Positions 52,001-61,110 of a stretch of DNA of 64,000 bases are shown one piece after another. Source of the DNA: Apostichopus japonicus (lineage: Eukaryota; Echinodermata; Holothuroidea; Aspidochirotida; Stichopodidae). The position numbers were made by a program, and so were the translations under genes. The notes under the pieces were generated by a model. The model searched no databases, had not been told where the DNA came from, and worked only from the letters and a program-made list of their open reading frames with translations. The DNA lies in assembly GCF_037975245.1 (NCBI RefSeq), contig NC_092580.1, positions 32,577,001 to 32,641,000 on the forward strand, read 5' to 3'. The first letter of the stretch is position 1, and every line of letters starts with the position of its first letter.

Positions 52001-55000
52001 TAAAAATGGAAGTAACCTAGCCTGTATAGCCACAGCAAGGTGCAACAATGACAGAGTAAAGCCGCCTACATAGACTTTAACAGGACCGTGCAGAAAAAAA
52101 ATGCACTTGAAAACGTCAGCGGTAAATGTAAACAAGGTTGCAACCTTGGGGGTAGTAGTTTGGGCGATTTGTGGATAAGAAAAAAACAATAAGCAAACCT
52201 AAGGCAGAATTTCAAGAATCGATGGATGATGTACAGTAGTTTTCCATTCACGGCTTTAAAGCCATCGACAGTGACCTCCAAGGTGGGAACAGAAAAATGG
52301 GAAGATGCGATATTTTACAGAAAGCATGATTTAGCAGTGTCGAGACTGGCAAGAGAGAAGCATATTATCATTTTAGGCCTTGTCAAGAAAGAACAAATTT
52401 TAGACCATTTCTGAAAGAGAAGCTGCGTCGGCTTCTAAAATACCCAATGCAATTAAACTGAATCAATATCAAACAATCCAGACTATTTCTGTAGACCAGT
52501 AGTGGCTATTACTTGACTCTGCAGAGCACAAAAGATTGCATAACTATGCAACCCACTTGCAGCCCCCCTCCCCAGTGTCTGACCTTTGCCGTAGTGACTT
52601 ATCTTGCTGACCCCATAGAGCTGACAAATGAGGCGTAGAACATTGAATTTTGCGCTCTGAAAGACAAGGCGGGTAGAAACTGAAAGTTTCACGCAACCTA
52701 TTTCTACAGGTACACTATCAACTATGATCAATCCAGAATATAGTAACACCCAAAACTACTCAAACAGAAAGTATTTAATCCACAGACAAGAAGCCTGAAC
52801 ACGAAACAAAGACACTTTGACAGCATTAAAGAGACAAAGAAACTATTCCATACTGTTGGTTAAAAACACCATCTCAATGACCTTACTTGAGATATGATTG
52901 GTGGATTGAATGTAACATATTTTGAGTGGCTTACCCCTGGATTGTTCCAGGGAGTGGAATATTACAGTTGGCAGACTATGATGTCATCACAGTAGATCTT
53001 CTTCAAGAGCTTTATATTCCCATCATAATTTTTAATAAATTAATACATAAATTAATTAATAAAATAAATTAATAAATTATTAAAAAACTTTTTGTGATAC
53101 ATTTGGAATGTTTGCTTAGCTGCCAATAAAGGCTGTATCTGGAATTCCACCAAAACCCTTCTTCTTTTTTTTAAAGTTTTTTATTTTTCCTCTGTACATA
53201 AGGGAGTTCAATAATATATGGAGAAGAAAGAGAAAAGTGAAACATTCACATTCAATACTGCTGTGATGACATCATTCCTTATGATATTGCCAAATGCATT
53301 AATACAGAGCTCACCGTATTTGAACAATACATGACTTTGCCATGCAAAACACATTGTGGATATATGGTTTTGAGCTGAAGATTTATGCAGAAAATCCCAG
53401 CAGTTTTACAGGTCATTCACCTTCAGCTACCTGAATATCTTTAATTACAGGAAGTTTTACAGAAAGAACACACAACAAGGAAAAAGGGAAAAAATACTTA
53501 GTCTCATAACAAATAGTGGGCGTTCTTATTTTCTTCTTCTTCTCCTTTTGTTTGACTTCAGATCGCAAATTTATGACTGTGCGACTGGAAACATTACGTG
53601 AATCATTTTTGTGCTTTCATTTTTGTACATGTTTACGTCTTTTATGTATCATTTTTATGTGTCCTATTTATAAATGTTATAATTTATACTGGAATAAAGA
53701 AATTGAAATTGAATTGAAAATTGAAATTGAATCAATTGTTTGTTGTTACTTTACAAGACGTACAGTAGGTTAACTCTTACCTTGATATAATCTCGAAAGA
53801 TGAATTTGTCATACTTTTTTCTAATAGTTTCTACGTGAAGAAATGAAAGCACAAATTCCTCCGGAGCACCAATGTGGCAGTCGATTGCCATACACTGCAA
53901 ATCTGGAGAAAGAAAGAGATTGACTTTGTCAAAGTTTGAAAAGCTATCAGAAGCATACTTCCTTACACCAGGCAAAATACTCAAGTCACAGAGCACTGTA
54001 TTTCCTGTATAATATTCCATGTACTAGTTTCCCATTTTTTCTGTTTTTCTGCCCCTAATTTCCTTCCTGACAGTATAATGTTTATCTTTATTTTATATAT
54101 AAGAAAAGGAAAGTAAAAGTGTACGTGTAGGATAAACCGATGATCAGTTTCTCTGCGCTCTATGACTTTTGAATTACCTATAATGGTTTTAAACACCGAT
54201 ACTATGTTGTAAAGAACAAGCCATTGTCCAAGGTTATAATACTTGTTAACAGCCCAAATTAAGCTAAGAACGTCCAAAACAAAATGGCAGTTCCATTGTG
54301 CTCTCATATTCTGACGAATATTCCAGCACCTTTGGTGAACATCATTTCTATTTCAATCTACGAAATGCTGGCATCTCTGCATTTAGTAGGATCTACAATT
54401 TTGGGTAGAACGATTGGGATACATTTATATATTTAAGAAAGTTTTGAAATTTGGGTGATTCCATTTGAGCAATTATTGAGGTTTCCATGCAGCTTTAAGA
54501 ACAACACTACTGTATTAAAGAGGAATTTAACCAAGATTAGCAGCATCCAAAAAGATTCTATTGCATGAATAATCAATAAAACTCTACGCAAAAATTTTGA
54601 TTTTATTGTAATATTTTGCTGAATTTGTGAAGGGGTGGGAATTGATCCAAAAGAGGAGTTTATTACCACAATTTTCTCACAATTAATACCTTTCAGGTAA
54701 ATAAAACGATTATCAACATTTTAACTTTATTCAATACGATGTAGAATGCATTAAACTGCCATGTAATTTGAAAACTAAACACTAAACTCTGTATCCTGTT
54801 TCTTGCCAAATTGCTGAAGAAATTAAAATAATCCACCTAGAGTACTTGTAAAATCCTCTGCTTAATCACTTACATTTCTTCTTTTTTCATTTTGGTCACC
54901 TTTTCATTGCACCGGTAGTATCTATGTAGCATTACTAGCCAAGTATGTTTGTTAGCAATTTATACCTTACACATGGATCACACAAACATCTTACTTTTGT

Positions 55001-58000
55001 GTAACTTCTAAATTTGATAGTCTCCTGTCAGCAAACTCATTAGTACTTCCAAAACATGTTCATTGTGTGGATCTATAGAGGTGTTTCTCTGTGAATATAA
55101 AACCCCTAATAAAAGCATCCAAACCATGTTACTTTCATGTAAATGCCAGAGCATTGCTAATGGTCAACACAATGCTAGCTCTTAAGAAGCAACTTCCTTG
55201 TTTAATAGGCTAATAGATCACTATAAAAGCTACGATTAACAAATGGATACGTCTCTACAACTGGCTGGTAACATTTAGTGTAAGACTTTAGAAATTGGTT
55301 CAGTAAATCTTGAGATGCACTGAAGTGTATATATGATTATTACAATTACTGAAAGATGCAGACACACAGAGAGATGGAAATATGAACATATTTGTACATA
55401 CATCCCCCACCCTCCTCCATACATCCCCCACCCTCCTCCATACTGTACATCCCCCACCCTCCTCCCACTGTCAGACAGATAATGCAATTGTCTCAATAAT
55501 TTTTGTCACAGAGGTCTGGATGGCTCACCTGATGCTATACCATTGTTGATAAGTACTTCAAACTGTTTGCACCAACAATCTTTGCAGAAGAAATGCGAGC
55601 ATAGAAGTGCTTTCATCTCATCTCTCGGTTTCCTTTGCAGACACACTGAACATGATGTCCCACAAACAGATCTCTTTGCCTGAAAGAAAATGTTAAAAAA
55701 AAAAAAGCCATAATTCTAACCTCGTCTCTGCTTTGATTTTTATACAAAATGAAAAATTATGCAAATATACAGAGATTCGAAGAACTCTAAAAGTGACAAT
55801 CCCTAAGCTGACAAGAGATAAGAAAACAACTCTAAATATGTCGACTAAACCATTTTTTTTTTTTTACATCTTTGGTCATATGACCAATTCATCTGCCCTG
55901 GCGTGCATCCAAGTCATGTTCTTTTTTGTAAATAAACACGGGATGTTTTTCCACAAGAGCAAAACCCAGCTTATGCTATGCCTATGCAAACATTTAATTT
56001 TGTACTAGCATCCTGTTCCAAACAAACTTTGCCAAAAATGTTCAAATGAGAGAAACATACAAGGCAAGCTCCTTTTTATTTTGAGCAACAATTCATATGT
56101 CTTCATCATTAAGTCTTTGACTCACCTGCGGGACGTGCCTTGCTAAGACTCCTTTCTCTATAAGCAAATTTGATATATCTTGTTCTGTTCTGAAGATGAA
56201 AACAAGAAAAAACTATCATGAACATATCTAGATATTACAGCATGTTAATCATTTCTGGACAGACTGAAAGAGATTACTCAAGTCCAATTAACTGTAGTTG
56301 AATGCTTTTCTTCCTTGAAGTCATTTATTTACTGACAGTAACTAGACAGTCATTATCACAGATTATGAAGTCTTAAAGTGGTGTAGCACCTGTACAGTGT
56401 ACATACTTAAGTTGATCTCATTTGGGCTGTCTATCTGATCAAAAAGATTCTGTCAATTTTTGCCTACTCTTGCTGTAGCTTTTAGTACTCTGTTATTCCA
56501 CTTTTTCTAATATTTATTCTAATTTCTCAATCCTGGAAGAAATGCATTCTGTGCAGCTCAAACTGTAACAGATTTATATCTCTACACAACTTGGGCCGTT
56601 CAAATACTAACTTGATTTTGCATGACATCACAGAAATGACATAATCGGCTGATTACATTCCTGATTCTCTCAGGTGATTTTAAGACATTCGTTGTAATTT
56701 TCATAAAAGCACATCTTTGCAGTCTACCACTTAGCTTCACATACAACAATATGAAATCTGAACTCTATAATAGCTCAGTTGTCACATTCCCCCCCCCCCC
56801 CCACTCTTCATCGTTATCAATGATTCAATGAGAGAGAGAGAAGAGAAGATACTTAACATACCTAAATGAGATCAATTTTATCAATTTTCAATAACTTTAC
56901 GGAGATGATTTTGTCTTTCATTAATCATGTCCAATGTTGAGGTTTGCTTACAGATCTTGTAAGGCACAGCATAGTTTGTTGCTTGGTGTCTTCAATACAT
57001 ATCTGCCGCTGACATACTGCGTGACTAATAAGTATATTTCCTGTCTAACAGTCTCATGAACTAACTTTGTAGTCCACAGGCTATATTACTAACCAATATA
57101 ATAACTTGAAGTAGGCTATCATGCTTTTATATAATATCTATACAATACTGCAAGTATAGGCCTATTGCAACATCAATAGTGGGTTAAACATACATACTGT
57201 ACATATGTCAAACGTCTTAATTTACATCGCGTCACTGAAATTGAGACTTATTACTTGTTCTTTACTGGTAATGCTGACAGTACAGTATATATTGTAAACA
57301 ACTGCACTGAACAAACGTACAGCATTAACTACAAAAGTTGCTGCAGTTGAACAAACCTTTTGAGTGGTCACAATCCGACAGGTTAAAAATAGAAAAAGAG
57401 CGTTTGAATGTAGTTTACACTAAATGTATACAAACTTGTGAGATTGCAACCTTGGACAGATTCTACTAAAAATAGATAGAAAACAAGTAAATTTTAACCC
57501 GTTCAAGTGTGCATGTTCCAAATTCTTTATACGACATGATTTCACTTGAACTTACCTATTTTCAAGCTCTGCTATAAGCCATCCATGTGACATTAGAAGC
57601 ACTAGGGCTGATCTCTTGTCCACCTATGGGGGTGGAATGAAAAATACTACATGTAAACAAAAAAATGTTGAAAAAAATTGACATAGACACTCTGAAACAG
57701 GTCAATATTTGCAGATTGCAAATTATTGCAAAGCCAGTGGTGAACAGCAAACAAAATGGATGTATGTGTGTGTTTGCGTGTGTGCAAACATAGATATTTC
57801 ATAAGGTGCCTTTTACACATAGCAGAGGTTTCAAATTTACATAACAGAGGTTTCAAACTTCTTTGTTTAATGATTCACAGTATTACAGTACTAGCTGACA
57901 TGTACATGCTGTACGTATGTAGAAATTCCAATTGCTATAGATCCTACTGTACATATGTCTCTCTGATAGAGAATATCACAGAATTGAAATAGTGGCCGCA

Positions 58001-58918
58001 CATTCTTAATCTATTATTTCTCTACAGAAAACCACATATAATATCTTGAGTACTACCACCACTAACCCTTCTAGCTCATGTAGAGAGCAAATACGGAGAG
58101 CCTACAAAATACCACAGTGAGCAAAATCACTTGATGCTACGGTAGCCACTTTAACATTGGCATTAGATCACTGAGCCAACATGTACACTATGAACGTGTA
58201 CACACAATGTACATAGCATATATCTACAGCTACTTCGGCTAAGTATGTACTAGTGCAGAGTAAATAAACAAACAGTGACATCATTTGTTTACTACTTTCC
58301 CCTGTCACAAGCTGTCCCACTGATTAACATGCAATATCTATCCATTGCTAACCGTCTTTATTGTCTTATTTACTATTTTTGTCACATTTATCATCGGTCC
58401 TAAAGTTCAGTAACTTTCCTGTTATGGCCTGTTGTAAAAGAGAGCTGTTGTTCCTCGGTTTTCAAAATGTTATTGTTACCATATAATATACTGTCTTGTA
58501 CAGAAGCTTCCTGTGACATCATATAAAACAAATGCATGGTATGGTAAATGTGCTAAGGTTAAAGTTTAAAAAAAAATGCATTGGCTTCACTTTCATCCTC
58601 TTAATTCTCCAAATGAACAGTTACTGACTCTGCATGTCGTTTGACCTTTAAGGCACCAATACAATGTTTAATGTGACAGAGAGCACAAACCTTGAGTTTT
58701 GAGCATAGCTCCTCTACCTGCCTTTGTAGAAAGGTCTTGGCCTCACTAACCGTCAGGCATTTGTACTCAAAGTATTCAGGATCCGGTTCCCTTTCATCAA
58801 CCGGTTCCTGGTCTTCCTCCATACACTCATCGCCATAGTAATCGTTAGGATCAGCATCATCATCGTCGTCGTCATCATCACCGCTATAGGTATAATCTTC
58901 CTCCAAAGACTCGGCCAT
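25011..58918 (-). CDS. ARIH2: ARIH2 orthologue (RBR E3 ubiquitin ligase), 13 coding exons
   Basis: RBR E3 ligase: it takes ubiquitin from an E2 onto its own cysteine and passes it to substrate; the vertebrate protein works with neddylated cullin-5 RING ligases. Joined coding exons: 58918-58691, 57623-57556, 56189-56126, 55679-55529, 53902-53781, 41007-40898, 40460-40343, 31253-31203, 30020-29975, 28953-28826, 27946-27803, 25644-25492, 25082-25011. Every junction has AG/GT and phases agree, giving 1455 nt (484 aa plus TGA; human protein 493 aa). Domains seen: acidic N-terminus (~7-50), RING1 (C130, C133, C147, H149, C152, C155, C174, C179), IBR (C219, C224, C240, C243, C248, C251, H256, C261), Rcat (C288, C291, C306, C309, C314, C317) with catalytic C301, and Ariadne domain (~320-484). 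Only the gene model is inferred; the similarity is unmistakable along the whole length. Introns are large and full of transposons. The 5' untranslated exon(s) lie upstream and were not found. Confidence 0.95.
25492..25644 (-). CDS. ARIH2: ARIH2 coding exon 12 (Ariadne domain)
   Basis: 153 nt, exactly 51 codons, residues 411-461. Acceptor GAACAG, donor GTAAGT. Contains the best conserved block of the gene, [20 protein letters not shown] followed by [20 protein letters not shown], predicted to be helical. Open frames on the opposite strand here are shadows of this exon. Confidence 0.97.
26150..26228. repeat. ~11-bp minisatellite
   Basis: About seven copies of aaggaccatgg-like units in the ARIH2 intron between exons 11 and 12, next to the exon 11 array. 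Confidence 0.85.
26313..27802. repeat. Tandem array of 13 partial copies of ARIH2 exon 11 with its donor
   Basis: Thirteen direct repeats, unit 117-119 bp (three units of 100 bp), directly next to the real exon 11. Each has the last 47 nt of the exon, the splice donor and ~55-72 bp of intron. Exon-derived parts begin at 26319, 26436, 26553, 26670, 26789, 26889, 26989, 27089, 27208, 27327, 27446, 27565 and 27684; the real exon starts at 27803. Copies keep GTAAGT on the minus strand except those at 26789, 27327 and 27446, which have GTTAGT. On the minus strand each copy is preceded by CATTCAG, a possible weak acceptor. Confidence 0.97.
27803..27946 (-). CDS. ARIH2: ARIH2 coding exon 11 (Ariadne domain)
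   Basis: 144 nt, exactly 48 codons, residues 363-410, phase 0 on both sides. Acceptor ATACAG, donor GTAAGT. Encodes [12 protein letters not shown] then [16 protein letters not shown], matching the vertebrate protein almost residue for residue. The last 47 nt (27849-27803) plus the donor and ~70 bp of intron are repeated 13 more times directly downstream, in 26313-27802. Confidence 0.97.
28485..28800. repeat. Degenerate tandem copies of the ARIH2 exon 10 3' end
   Basis: Four diverged repeats, spaced about 75-90 bp, resemble the 3' end of exon 10 (ggtagaagagatatttcttaa... ggcttccctggctttg): near 28491, 28575, 28650 and 28737, with the real exon at 28826. Similarity extends into the spacer (attaacctttgaagcaacat-like). 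Much older than the exon 11 array. Alignments were by eye. Confidence 0.6.
28826..28953 (-). CDS. ARIH2: ARIH2 coding exon 10 (start of Ariadne domain)
   Basis: 128 nt, residues 320-362. Acceptor ATAAAG, donor GTGAGT. Encodes the conserved [19 protein letters not shown] segment and the helix [14 protein letters not shown]. Degenerate tandem copies of its 3' end lie in the following intron (about 28490-28800). Confidence 0.95.
29975..30020 (-). CDS. ARIH2: ARIH2 coding exon 9 (rest of Rcat)
   Basis: 46 nt, residues 305-319 plus one base. Acceptor TTCCAG, donor GTAAGT. Encodes the remaining Rcat zinc ligands C306, C309, C314 and C317 in the pattern [15 protein letters not shown]. It is too short for open-frame finders and was placed by protein similarity and phase. 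Confidence 0.95.
30600..30775. repeat. 22-bp minisatellite
   Basis: About seven copies of a unit like tttactgcactgtaaataac, with growing divergence at the right end. In the ARIH2 intron between exons 8 and 9. Confidence 0.9.
31203..31253 (-). CDS. ARIH2: ARIH2 coding exon 8 (catalytic micro-exon)
   Basis: 51 nt, exactly 17 codons, residues 288-304. Acceptor ends CTAG, donor GTGAGT. It encodes [17 protein letters not shown], the first part of Rcat/RING2. The cysteine in the GGC motif (codon 31214-31212, residue 301) corresponds to the ubiquitin-accepting cysteine of ARIH2. Because the exon is a multiple of three and phase 0 on both sides, skipping it would keep the frame but remove the active site. 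Confidence 0.95.
32038..35719. repeat. Arm copy A1 (3.68 kb)
   Basis: First copy of the left arm of the modular transposon. A small 21-bp direct repeat (ctttcaactggcctgacgg) at about 33329-33366 and a palindromic GTTTAAAC core near 33994-34009 are present in both arm copies. Matching short reading frames on both strands near 34930-35130 are conserved in A2 only because the duplication is recent; no recognisable protein. Confidence 0.85.
35722..39363. repeat. Arm copy A2 (3.64 kb)
   Basis: Second copy of the left arm, in the same orientation, period 3684 bp from A1. It differs by scattered substitutions and small indels, for example loss of about 40 bp around 36640-36720 compared with A1. It ends in gagtgttac followed by TA where A1 ends in gagtgtcac followed by TA. 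Confidence 0.85.
39366..39997. repeat. Right-arm copies B1 and B2
   Basis: Two tandem ~310-320-bp modules, each beginning ctcat and ending in the right terminus CAGTACTG then TA. B1 and B2 share the motifs taataaacgaagtt, cttctatttcgtttaaaaaa and a closing aacgggagttaagcg. They are more diverged from each other than A1 from A2, so the duplication of the right arm is probably older. Confidence 0.8.
40343..40460 (-). CDS. ARIH2: ARIH2 coding exon 7 (IBR, second half)
   Basis: 118 nt, completing C248 and encoding residues 249-287. Acceptor TTTCAG, donor GTAAGT. Carries ligands C251, H256 and C261, then the nearly invariant ARIH2 segment [14 protein letters not shown] (residues ~270-283). It lies about 350 bp from the right end of the 7.96-kb TA-flanked transposon. 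Confidence 0.97.
40898..41007 (-). CDS. ARIH2: ARIH2 coding exon 6 (IBR, first half)
   Basis: 110 nt, residues 212-247 plus two bases of C248. Acceptor TTTCAG, donor GTAAGT. Encodes the start of the in-between-RING domain with ligands C219, C224, C240 and C243. Cys248 is split between this exon and the next. It lies only about 265 bp from the left end of the DIRS-like element, so that insertion just missed the exon and its acceptor. Confidence 0.95.
41272..41433 (+). repeat. DIRS-like terminal inverted repeat, 3' side
   Basis: Reads outward ...gcttacctgtctcctcacaa... and matches the reverse complement of 47538-47661 apart from a 5-base gap in an A-rich part and a longer C run. The outermost ~35 bases differ from the other end, as in other DIRS elements where the terminal repeats are split. 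Confidence 0.9.
41893..41991. repeat. DIRS internal complementary region
   Basis: Contains the reverse complement of the 3' terminus (through agtaagttttgg at 41931-41942) directly followed by the reverse complement of the 5' terminus (aatatttacttcgctcc from 41943). It therefore complements the junction of a circularised copy. Its place next to the 3' terminal repeat fits the DIRS-1 layout. Confidence 0.9.
42050..42800 (-). pseudogene. DIRS-like tyrosine recombinase, broken
   Basis: Fragments in shifting minus-strand frames match the DIRS recombinase: [19 protein letters not shown] (about 42785-42730), [19 protein letters not shown] (about 42640-42590), [11 protein letters not shown] (about 42480-42440), and the C-terminal [19 protein letters not shown] then CYLPDT (about 42165-42090) with the catalytic Tyr codon at 42103-42101. 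Two catalytic positions look lost: a stop follows VASA where the first catalytic Arg box should be, and the HxxR box reads HNIS. The family normally recombines a circular cDNA into the genome. No longer functional here. Confidence 0.8.
42810..43450 (-). pseudogene. DIRS-like RNase H region, broken
   Basis: Minus-strand fragments read SDNTMVVAY, then [20 protein letters not shown] (about 43265-43205), [19 protein letters not shown] (about 43175-43115), [20 protein letters not shown] (about 43060-42995) and [20 protein letters not shown] (about 42920-42860). This series, including the 'YINRQGGT' and 'ADALPR' blocks, is typical of the RNase H and C-terminal part of the DIRS polyprotein. Frameshifts separate the pieces. 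A ~20-base insertion splits the NTMVVAY/YINRQGG junction. The upstream reverse-transcriptase palm motifs were not found. Confidence 0.75.
43706..43962 (-). mobile_element. tRNA-derived SINE, nested in the DIRS-like element
   Basis: Minus strand starts with a degraded tRNA-like head: A-box-like TGTGGTCAAGCAG (from about 43958) and B-box-like GCAGGTTTTAGTCCTGG (about 43911-43895). It then has the motif CCTTGGGCAAGGCACTTTA (about 43878-43860), shared with the core of many animal SINEs, and ends in an AAT-rich tail near 43735-43716. Inserted within the area where the reverse transcriptase of the DIRS element should be. Confidence 0.6.
44040..44303 (-). mobile_element. Second tRNA-derived SINE-like sequence
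   Basis: Minus strand 44303-44238 resembles a tRNA: A box TTAGCTCAGTGGTTA (about 44296-44282), an anticodon-like loop CTTCCAA as in tRNA-Gly(TCC), and B box GGTTCAAGTCA (44252-44242). No intact acceptor stem, so it is a SINE head or tRNA pseudogene rather than a gene. The body down to about 44040 has a self-complementary stretch (gcctcattggcttatcaaagcc). The 3' limit is a guess. Confidence 0.5.
45490..46720 (-). pseudogene. GC-rich region possibly derived from a DIRS Gag frame
   Basis: Position (5' of the RNase H part) and composition suggest the Gag-like frame. Minus-strand frames here are rich in Arg, Ser, Pro and Gly (for example [17 protein letters not shown] near 46445-46600), but none is long and the DNA contains local tandem repeats: three ~18-bp copies at about 46073-46125 and a 146-bp direct duplication. 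No domain recognised; Gag of DIRS elements is poorly conserved, so this is inference from position. Confidence 0.3.
46361..46652. repeat. 146-bp direct tandem duplication in the DIRS-like element
   Basis: 46361-46506 and 46507-46652 are almost identical (starting tgcgacccggactgagacg). The duplication restarts the same minus-strand basic reading frame. It is followed by a CT-rich low-complexity stretch to about 46745. Confidence 0.9.
47538..47681 (-). repeat. DIRS-like terminal inverted repeat, 5' side
   Basis: Partner of 41272-41433 in inverted orientation. It marks the 5' end of the element relative to its coding strand (minus). The gggggggttcggtcatagag block and the gtgaggagacaggtaagcg block are both shared with the other end. 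Confidence 0.9.
47682..49899. other. ARIH2 intron 5 sequence between DIRS-like element and minisatellite
   Basis: No exon seen. A block at about 48160-48225 (tttataacgcgcacatatcc ... tgcttaaagcacgc) resembles a dispersed repeat type common in animal genomes, but no ends could be defined. A 103-codon frame at 49176-49487 has no recognised motif. Confidence 0.4.
49900..51250. repeat. Minisatellite, ~60-bp unit, about 22 copies
   Basis: Unit built on acttctctgtctgaagaca, ccagctaggcaccacagata and a (CA)n-rich spacer whose length varies, giving periods of about 54-66 bp. Long reading frames on both strands here simply translate the repeat. Located in the ARIH2 intron between exons 5 and 6. Confidence 0.95.
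51251..53780. other. Remaining ARIH2 intron 5 sequence
   Basis: No repeats with clear ends apart from an AT-only patch at 53028-53090 built from taattaata units. Short frames (for example 51938-52189 minus) show no domain. Confidence 0.4.
53781..53902 (-). CDS. ARIH2: ARIH2 coding exon 5 (end of RING1, linker to IBR)
   Basis: 122 nt, residues 171-211. Acceptor CTCCAG, donor GTAAGA. It supplies the last RING1 cysteines (C174, C179) and the conserved helical linker ending in the motif FRDYIK (vertebrate FRDYVE). The next exon is 12.8 kb away because the DIRS-like element and a minisatellite occupy the intron. Confidence 0.95.
55399..55464. repeat. 21-bp C-rich minisatellite
   Basis: Three copies of tacatcccccaccctcctcc, about 65 bp before the exon 4 donor side of the ARIH2 intron between exons 4 and 5. 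Confidence 0.85.
55529..55679 (-). CDS. ARIH2: ARIH2 coding exon 4 (RING1)
   Basis: 151 nt, residues 121-170 plus one base. Acceptor CTTTCAG, donor GTGAGC. Contains most of RING1, the E2-binding ring: C130-x2-C133, C147-S-H149, C152-x2-C155. The last ligands are in the next exon. All zinc-ligand residues visible here are intact. Confidence 0.95.
56126..56189 (-). CDS. ARIH2: ARIH2 coding exon 3
   Basis: 64 nt, finishing codon 99 and encoding residues 100-120. Acceptor CTTCAG, donor GTGAGT. This is the linker between the UBA-like region and RING1; it is the least conserved part of the protein, so the call rests on splice signals, phase and position rather than strong sequence identity. Confidence 0.85.
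57556..57623 (-). CDS. ARIH2: ARIH2 coding exon 2
   Basis: 68 nt, residues 77-98 plus two bases of codon 99. Acceptor CCATAG, donor GTAAGT. It encodes the hydrophobic helical segment ([20 protein letters not shown]) that corresponds to the UBA-like region before RING1 in ARIH2. Phase joins cleanly to both neighbours. Confidence 0.9.
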
Positions 58919-58942
58919 CACCTCTCCCGTCGTCGGGGCGAC
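58691..58942 (-). CDS. ARIH2: ARIH2 exon with start codon (coding exon 1)
   Basis: The start ATG is at 58918-58916; 24 nt of 5' untranslated sequence precede it, after an acceptor ending TTTTGCAG, so at least one further non-coding exon lies upstream. The exon encodes residues 1-76: a very acidic stretch with eight consecutive Asp (residues 14-21) followed by a segment matching the ARIH2 'CLT..E' region and helix. The donor is GTTTGT (58690-58685). The acidic tract is of the kind found at the N-terminus of ARIH2 proteins. The start is chosen because the frame runs straight from the splice acceptor and the first Met precedes the acidic block; an upstream in-frame start in an earlier exon cannot be excluded. 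Confidence 0.9.
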
Positions 58943-61102
58943 CTGCAAAATCGAAAACAGCTCCAAAATCAAGACAATATTTCACTTTTGAAAGAAATCA
59001 CTGAGCTAAGACTTTTCCAGGTTGACCCTTGGGCAATATGGAGTGGTTGCTGTCACTATGGTTTGGATGTGTCATGCAAAATCTGATAGTGGTTGCCTTA
59101 AATTCATGCTTAAACCTGACTGCCCTACTGTAGATCACAGTACTATCAAAAGGGTACAAAAGGGTAAAAGAGCAGCAGCCTAAAAGTCTAAACCTTAACT
59201 CTTACAGGTCGTTAAACACTCGACGACTGTAGATCCATTGCGACTCTCTTTATGTGACTCATGAAGAACCATTGAGGTACAACAGGATACAAATGTTTTC
59301 AATACTATACAATACTCCCAGTATTTTTTTACAGTTCGTTATAGTTCAATATGTTTATTGTTACAGACAGACATCTACAGACATCTTGTCACCAATTTCT
59401 GCAGTGCTGTTTCAAGCTCAATCAGTTTGCAATCAGCTCAGTTGGCAGATGACATATATGGGGACTTTTCTAATGTTGTGTAATTAAGTACAGAAGCCGG
59501 GTTGTTGCTCTATGAGATATTTGCTACCAATGCGGTATATCAGAATGTTTCTTCTCCCCCTGCAAATGATTTTGCGATATATATACTGTCTTTTGTACGA
59601 CAAGCCACACCCACTTACAACCCAACAAAGTTCAGTCGCAATGAGCCGTGCTTGACCACATTCCCATCAAAGCTTTCAATGCTACGGGTTGGGAAGTAAT
59701 TTTTATTTTTGTTAACCTCAAAAAGAAAATTTCATATTGGTGTCAACAATATCTGTGATTTACTGTATGGTGTAGACTTTATTTGTAAAATGCTTGTTTT
59801 GGGGTCTGCCATTGTCACAAAAGTATTGTTAGACTGGTTTATCAAACAATATCAGGAGCAATATATTCATATATATCCATATACATGTACATTGTTGACA
59901 TCGCCATATCGCAATGTCAGCCATTTTGTACATCATTTCAAAAGACTTTTAGAGTGCAGGTTGTGTTTCCATACTTCAGAGTTTCAAATTTACGATTGCA
60001 CATCAAGATAACGTAGCCTTCTGTGACAAATATAATCTGCAGTACATATCATTCTAAGAAATCTCATCAAGAAGGGACATCCCTTAAACTTCACATCACC
60101 CATAAAGTACATGGCATTTATTTGTTCTTGACAATTTGATCACAAACGGATGCACAGACCTGTATTAGATTTCCTACTGATAATAATCCTGCAGCCTGGG
60201 CTTTCACAAGAATTTTTCAGTTTAATACTGTTCTGTTTCCTAAATTAGATTCAATGACATGTTATACAACAACTTTGCACTTTGACCTGTGGGGGCAAGA
60301 ATTGTGAATACTGGGATTACTAGCATACAGAATTCCTTGAAACTTTACCAGTACAACAGTAAAGATATCAAGTTTGTCTGCTGAGCCATTAGTTACAAAA
60401 TACTAAATAAATAAGTTATTGGAGTATAAGAATAAGGCACAAATGAAGGAGATGAGTGAAGTACAATAATGAACAATGGTGAATGTCTTTACATGAAAGA
60501 TAGGATTCAACTACTGCAATGGATGAGAAACAAAGTGGCAATCTTTTTTATCAACTTGGGTAGGATCACAAATTCACAACACCATAATCCAGTACAGCTT
60601 GGCCTATTACAGGGCACTGTACTGTTCATGTGATCAGATGGAAGTTTAAAGATCATAGTCATTTTGTAAGAACTAAATTTGTTATTTTGGCTCCAGTTTT
60701 GAGGTTACATTCAAGCTTACATTGGTCAGCTAAAATCGCATGGTTTCTATGTAACCATGCTTCAGCCATCCATGCTAGAGTTCGCCACAAGATTATGCAC
60801 ATGTACCTTGGTGATTTCCTCTTTATAAATTTAACATACAGTAAGCTCACCCTTCCAGGGACATTTTTGGGGGGTTTTCTTTTGGCAAGGAAAACACTGA
60901 TCACCCGCAATCAGAAATTAGGTGCCAATCTAGATTTACTTCCTTTCTTAATATTTCTTTCTGTTAGCTGTTACAGGTAAGGTACAGTACTATAAGTCGA
61001 TTGTCATTTCTATTTCTATACACACCCCCTCTTTGAAACTTTCAACCCTCACTCCACCCTCCTCCCCCCCCACTCCCCCCCACCCATACAATCAAAATTA
61101 AT
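58943..61102. other. Upstream of ARIH2 coding start, probably 5' intron
   Basis: Because the start codon exon has an acceptor, this stretch is probably intron. No first exon or promoter could be identified with confidence. A 116-codon plus-strand frame (60630-60980) has no recognised motif. Confidence 0.4.
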
Positions 61103-61110
61103 GTAGATAT

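Noticed and set aside
60630-60980. 116-codon plus-strand frame
   Set aside because: No recognisable domain, no splice context, in probable intron sequence.
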